DNA from: JBBKXP01 sp038251315
GTDB lineage: Bacteria; Pseudomonadota; Alphaproteobacteria; Rhodobacterales; Rhodobacteraceae
NCBI GenBank assembly: GCA_038251315.1
Contig: JBBSBK010000117.1
Coordinates: 1 to 9,429 of the forward strand
Reading direction: 5' to 3'
DNA: 9,429 nt
Of this stretch, positions 8,090 to 9,429 are shown one piece after another (position 1 is the stretch's first letter; each line of letters begins with the position of its first letter). The position numbers and the translations under genes were made by a program. The notes under the pieces are model-generated. The model ran no database searches. It worked only from the letters and a program-made list of their open reading frames with translations, and had not been told where the DNA came from.

Positions 8090-8101
8090 GTTGATGCGGA
8101 C

Positions 8102-8130
8102 GCTAGCCATCGCTCCGGTGTGTGGCCAGC
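8102..8130 (-). promoter_or_regulatory. Possible hairpin in the leader of the dehydrogenase operon
   Basis: GCTAGCCA (8102-8109) and TGGCCAGC (8123-8130) are inverted with one mismatch and a 13-base spacer. In the minus-strand transcript the mismatch becomes a G-U pair, giving a fully paired 8-bp stem that ends about 25 bases before the start codon. On the plus strand it would be an A-C mismatch. It may instead be a regulator site in DNA. It does not match any riboswitch I recognise. Confidence 0.35.
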
Positions 8131-8172
8131 CCCCTGTGCGCCGAATCTATCGGGCATGACGCGAACACTGCC

Positions 8173-8202
8173 TTGGAACCGCCGCCCGCTTGCGTCTATC
8201 TT
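8173..8202 (+). promoter_or_regulatory. Candidate sigma70-type promoter for iolC
   Basis: TTGGAA (8173-8178) and TATCTT (8197-8202) each match 4 of 6 bases of the -35 and -10 consensus and are separated by 18 bp. Transcription would begin near 8209, about 20 bases before the ATG. The -10 box lies inside the inverted repeat at 8190-8212, as expected for a repressed promoter. The score is only moderate in such GC-rich DNA. Confidence 0.35.
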
Positions 8203-8212
8203 GGACACGCAA
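8190..8212. repeat. Inverted repeat TTGCGT-N11-ACGCAA over the iolC promoter
   Basis: Two exact 6-bp arms, TTGCGT at 8190-8195 and ACGCAA at 8207-8212, form a symmetric 23-bp site covering the candidate -10 box and start point. Size and position suit an operator for a dimeric regulator. It does not match the GGAA-N6-TTCC type of site I associate with rhizobial IolR, so no regulator is assigned. Confidence 0.4.
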
Positions 8213-8230
8213 ACACCGGGGGGCGGGCTT

Positions 8231-9190
8231 ATGAATTTCAGCGACAAGCCGGTGCTGGTCATTGGTCGCGCCGGGATGGACCTCTATGCCGATCCGCCCG
8301 GAGCGCAGATCGCCACGGCCGCCGCGTTCACCACGGCTCTGGGCGGTTCGTCGGCCAACATCGCCGCCGGGTTGGCGCGACAGAGCGTGGCCGTGGGGAT
8401 GCTGGGCTGTGTGTCGGACGACGCGTTGGGCGATTTCGTGACCGCGCAGTTGGACGCCTACGGGATCGACCGGCGGCACATGCGCCGGGTCGGGGCCGGA
8501 ACCCGAACCAGTTTGGCCATTGTCGAAACCCGGATGGATATGGGTCGCGTGCTTTATCGCAACAACGCCGCCGATCTGGCGATGGAACAGCGCGATGTCG
8601 ATGCGGTGAACTTTGCCGACTGGGGTGCGCTGGTCACGACCGGCACCGTGCTGGCCGCCGAACCGGCCCGCGCGGCGACCCTGTCGGCGTTCGCGCGGGC
8701 CGGGGCGCTGGGCCTGCCGCTGGTTTTCGACATCGATTGGCGGCCCGAAAGCTGGCCCAATCCGGGCGCGGCACGGGATATTACGGCGCGGGTTGCCGAC
8801 CTGTCCGACATCATTGTTGGCAACGATACCGAATTCGGGGTGCTGGCGGGTTCGGCGGGGGTCGGTCTCGACGCTGCCCGGCGGTTGGTGGCCGAGGGCG
8901 CACATGCGGTGATCTACAAGATGGGCGAACGTGGGGCGATTTGTCTGGATTCCAGTGGCGAGGTGCAGTGCGGCATCTACCCTGTCACCGCGATCAAACC
9001 CGTGGGTGCTGGCGATGCGTTTCTGGCCGGATTGCTGGCGGCGCTGATCGACAAGCGGCCCTTGGCCGAGGCGGTGCAACGTGGTGCTGCCAGTGCCGCC
9101 ATCGTCGTCTCCAACGTGGGCTGCGCCCCGGCCAGCCCGACCCGCGCCGAACTTGACCAATTCATGCGCGACCATCCCGCGCCCGTCTGA
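8231..9190 (+). CDS. iolC: PfkB-family sugar kinase, probable 5-dehydro-2-deoxygluconokinase
   Basis: A 319-residue cytoplasmic kinase. In inositol catabolism IolC uses ATP to phosphorylate 2-deoxy-5-keto-gluconate. PfkB features are clear: GGSSANIAAG (residues 38-47), the GNDTEF stretch (197-202) with its NDTE motif, and the GAGD anion hole with the catalytic base D262 near the C-terminus. FDIDWRPESW (166-175) fits the DIDYRP-like segment of IolC kinases. The ATG at 8231 puts KPVLVIGRAGMDLY at the N-terminus as in the family. A longer open frame from 8063 would cross the promoter region and overlap the divergent gene. The protein ends after the kinase domain, without the DUF2090 aldolase-like domain fused to many proteobacterial IolC proteins. 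The next gene, 11 bp downstream, is iolB, which strongly supports the assignment over ribokinase or another PfkB sugar kinase. Confidence 0.85.
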   Translation: MNFSDKPVLVIGRAGMDLYADPPGAQIATAAAFTTALGGSSANIAAGLARQSVAVGMLGCVSDDALGDFVTAQLDAYGIDRRHMRRVGAGTRTSLAIVETRMDMGRVLYRNNAADLAMEQRDVDAVNFADWGALVTTGTVLAAEPARAATLSAFARAGALGLPLVFDIDWRPESWPNPGAARDITARVADLSDIIVGNDTEFGVLAGSAGVGLDAARRLVAEGAHAVIYKMGERGAICLDSSGEVQCGIYPVTAIKPVGAGDAFLAGLLAALIDKRPLAEAVQRGAASAAIVVSNVGCAPASPTRAELDQFMRDHPAPV

Positions 9191-9201
9191 AAGGCCAGCC
9201 C

Positions 9202-9429
9202 ATGCACATCCCCCCCTTTGATAACCACAACCAGCCCATCGTCGATATCGACCACTCCCACGTGCCGCTGACCTATTTCAACCTCGTCAAACTGGCTGCT
9301 GGAGCAATTTTCGACCTTCGCGTGCCGGGATACGAAACTTGCGTGGTGCCTGCGACCGGGACGGTGACTGTTGAAACCGGCGGTCAGACCTTCGCCGATA
9401 TCGGAAACCGTGGTGTGGATGTGTGGGAC
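9202..9429 (+). CDS. iolB: 5-deoxy-glucuronate isomerase IolB (3'-partial)
   Basis: The first 76 codons of a cupin-fold isomerase that converts 5-deoxy-D-glucuronate to 2-deoxy-5-keto-D-gluconate, the substrate of IolC. The visible part has PLTYFNLVKLAAGAIFD, the segment YETCVVPATGTVTVE, and QTFADIGNRGVDVWD. These line up with the N-terminal cupin half of Bacillus IolB (PLSYVGFRVIEMEKGAVY, CCIVALTGKATV, QTFENIGTRESVFD). The full protein should be about 260-270 residues; the metal-binding histidines of the C-terminal half lie beyond the window. The ATG at 9202 has AAAGG 7 bases upstream, starting at the last base of the iolC stop. The gene is 11 bp behind iolC and surely in the same operon. 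Confidence 0.9.
   Translation, partial: MHIPPFDNHNQPIVDIDHSHVPLTYFNLVKLAAGAIFDLRVPGYETCVVPATGTVTVETGGQTFADIGNRGVDVWD

Larger units (their letters stand above)
8159..8216 (+). repeat. Near-perfect direct repeat ACGC(G/A)AACAC upstream of iolC
   Basis: ACGCGAACAC (8159-8168) and ACGCAAACAC (8207-8216) differ at one base and lie 48 bp apart, flanking the predicted iolC promoter. The second copy shares its ACGCAA with the inverted repeat at 8190-8212, whose other arm is a third, oppositely oriented half-site. They could be binding sites for one repressor or activator; this is inferred. Confidence 0.4.
8077..8230. promoter_or_regulatory. Divergent regulatory spacer between the dehydrogenase operon and iolC
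   Basis: This 154-bp non-coding stretch separates two divergently transcribed inositol-type operons and must hold promoters for both. It contains a leader hairpin for the minus operon (8102-8130), a plausible iolC promoter (8173-8202), an inverted repeat over that promoter (8190-8212) and a 10-bp near-perfect direct repeat (8159-8168 and 8207-8216). I found no good -35/-10 pair for the minus-strand operon. The clustering suggests one regulator controlling both directions; its identity is unknown, and no regulator gene is in the window. Confidence 0.6.

Noticed and set aside
7099..8094. Plus-strand open frame of 331 codons opposite the proximal dehydrogenase
   Set aside because: It is the antisense shadow of a gene with intact catalytic motifs; the product has no recognisable domain.
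8063..8230. N-terminal extension of IolC back to 8063
   Set aside because: The 56 extra residues do not look like PfkB sequence, cross the predicted promoter and overlap the divergent gene.
8077..8262. N-terminal extension of the proximal dehydrogenase up to 8262
   Set aside because: It would put 62 residues before the Rossmann motif, overlap iolC and erase the divergent promoter region. The start at 8076 has a strong ribosome site.
8147..9175. Minus-strand open frame of 342 codons opposite iolC
   Set aside because: Shadow frame of a clear PfkB kinase gene; the product is an unlikely Arg/Gly/His-rich sequence.

Overview
The window looks like chromosomal DNA from a high-GC alphaproteobacterium, probably of the Rhodobacteraceae (Roseobacter/Rhodobacter) type. 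This is inferred from the GC-rich third codon positions, the protein style and the kinds of genes present; no rRNA or other taxonomic marker is in the window. Coding density is very high. I see no tRNA, rRNA, CRISPR array, insertion sequence, phage gene or attachment site.

Layout. (1) Positions 1-3160 (+) hold most of a large single-chain hydantoinase/5-oxoprolinase whose N-terminus lies left of the window. An 81-bp gap follows, with a perfect 10-bp inverted repeat straddling the stop codon. (2) Positions 3242-5814 (+) hold a translationally coupled DNA-repair pair: a metallo-beta-lactamase-fold 'ligase-associated' exonuclease and an ATP-dependent DNA ligase. The Lhr-type helicase and metallophosphoesterase that often accompany this pair are not next to it. 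(3) Positions 5806-8076 (-) hold two adjacent Gfo/Idh/MocA NAD(P)-dependent dehydrogenases. The second one's stop overlaps the ligase stop by 9 bp in convergent orientation. (4) A 154-bp divergent spacer (8077-8230) carries several repeats and a possible sigma70-like promoter. (5) Positions 8231-9429 (+) hold a PfkB-type sugar kinase that fits IolC, then the start of IolB, which runs off the right edge.

How the genes work together. The right half is the edge of an inositol-catabolism locus. The two dehydrogenases probably oxidise inositol isomers or related cyclitols, or process their keto forms. IolB isomerises 5-deoxy-glucuronate to 2-deoxy-5-keto-gluconate, and IolC phosphorylates that product. 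The remaining iol genes would be expected beyond position 9429 or elsewhere. The left half is unrelated: 5-oxoproline (or a similar cyclic amide) hydrolysis, then DNA end processing and sealing. I found no convincing undescribed system. The most interesting signals are the repeats in the two intergenic spaces and the incomplete DNA-ligase cassette.
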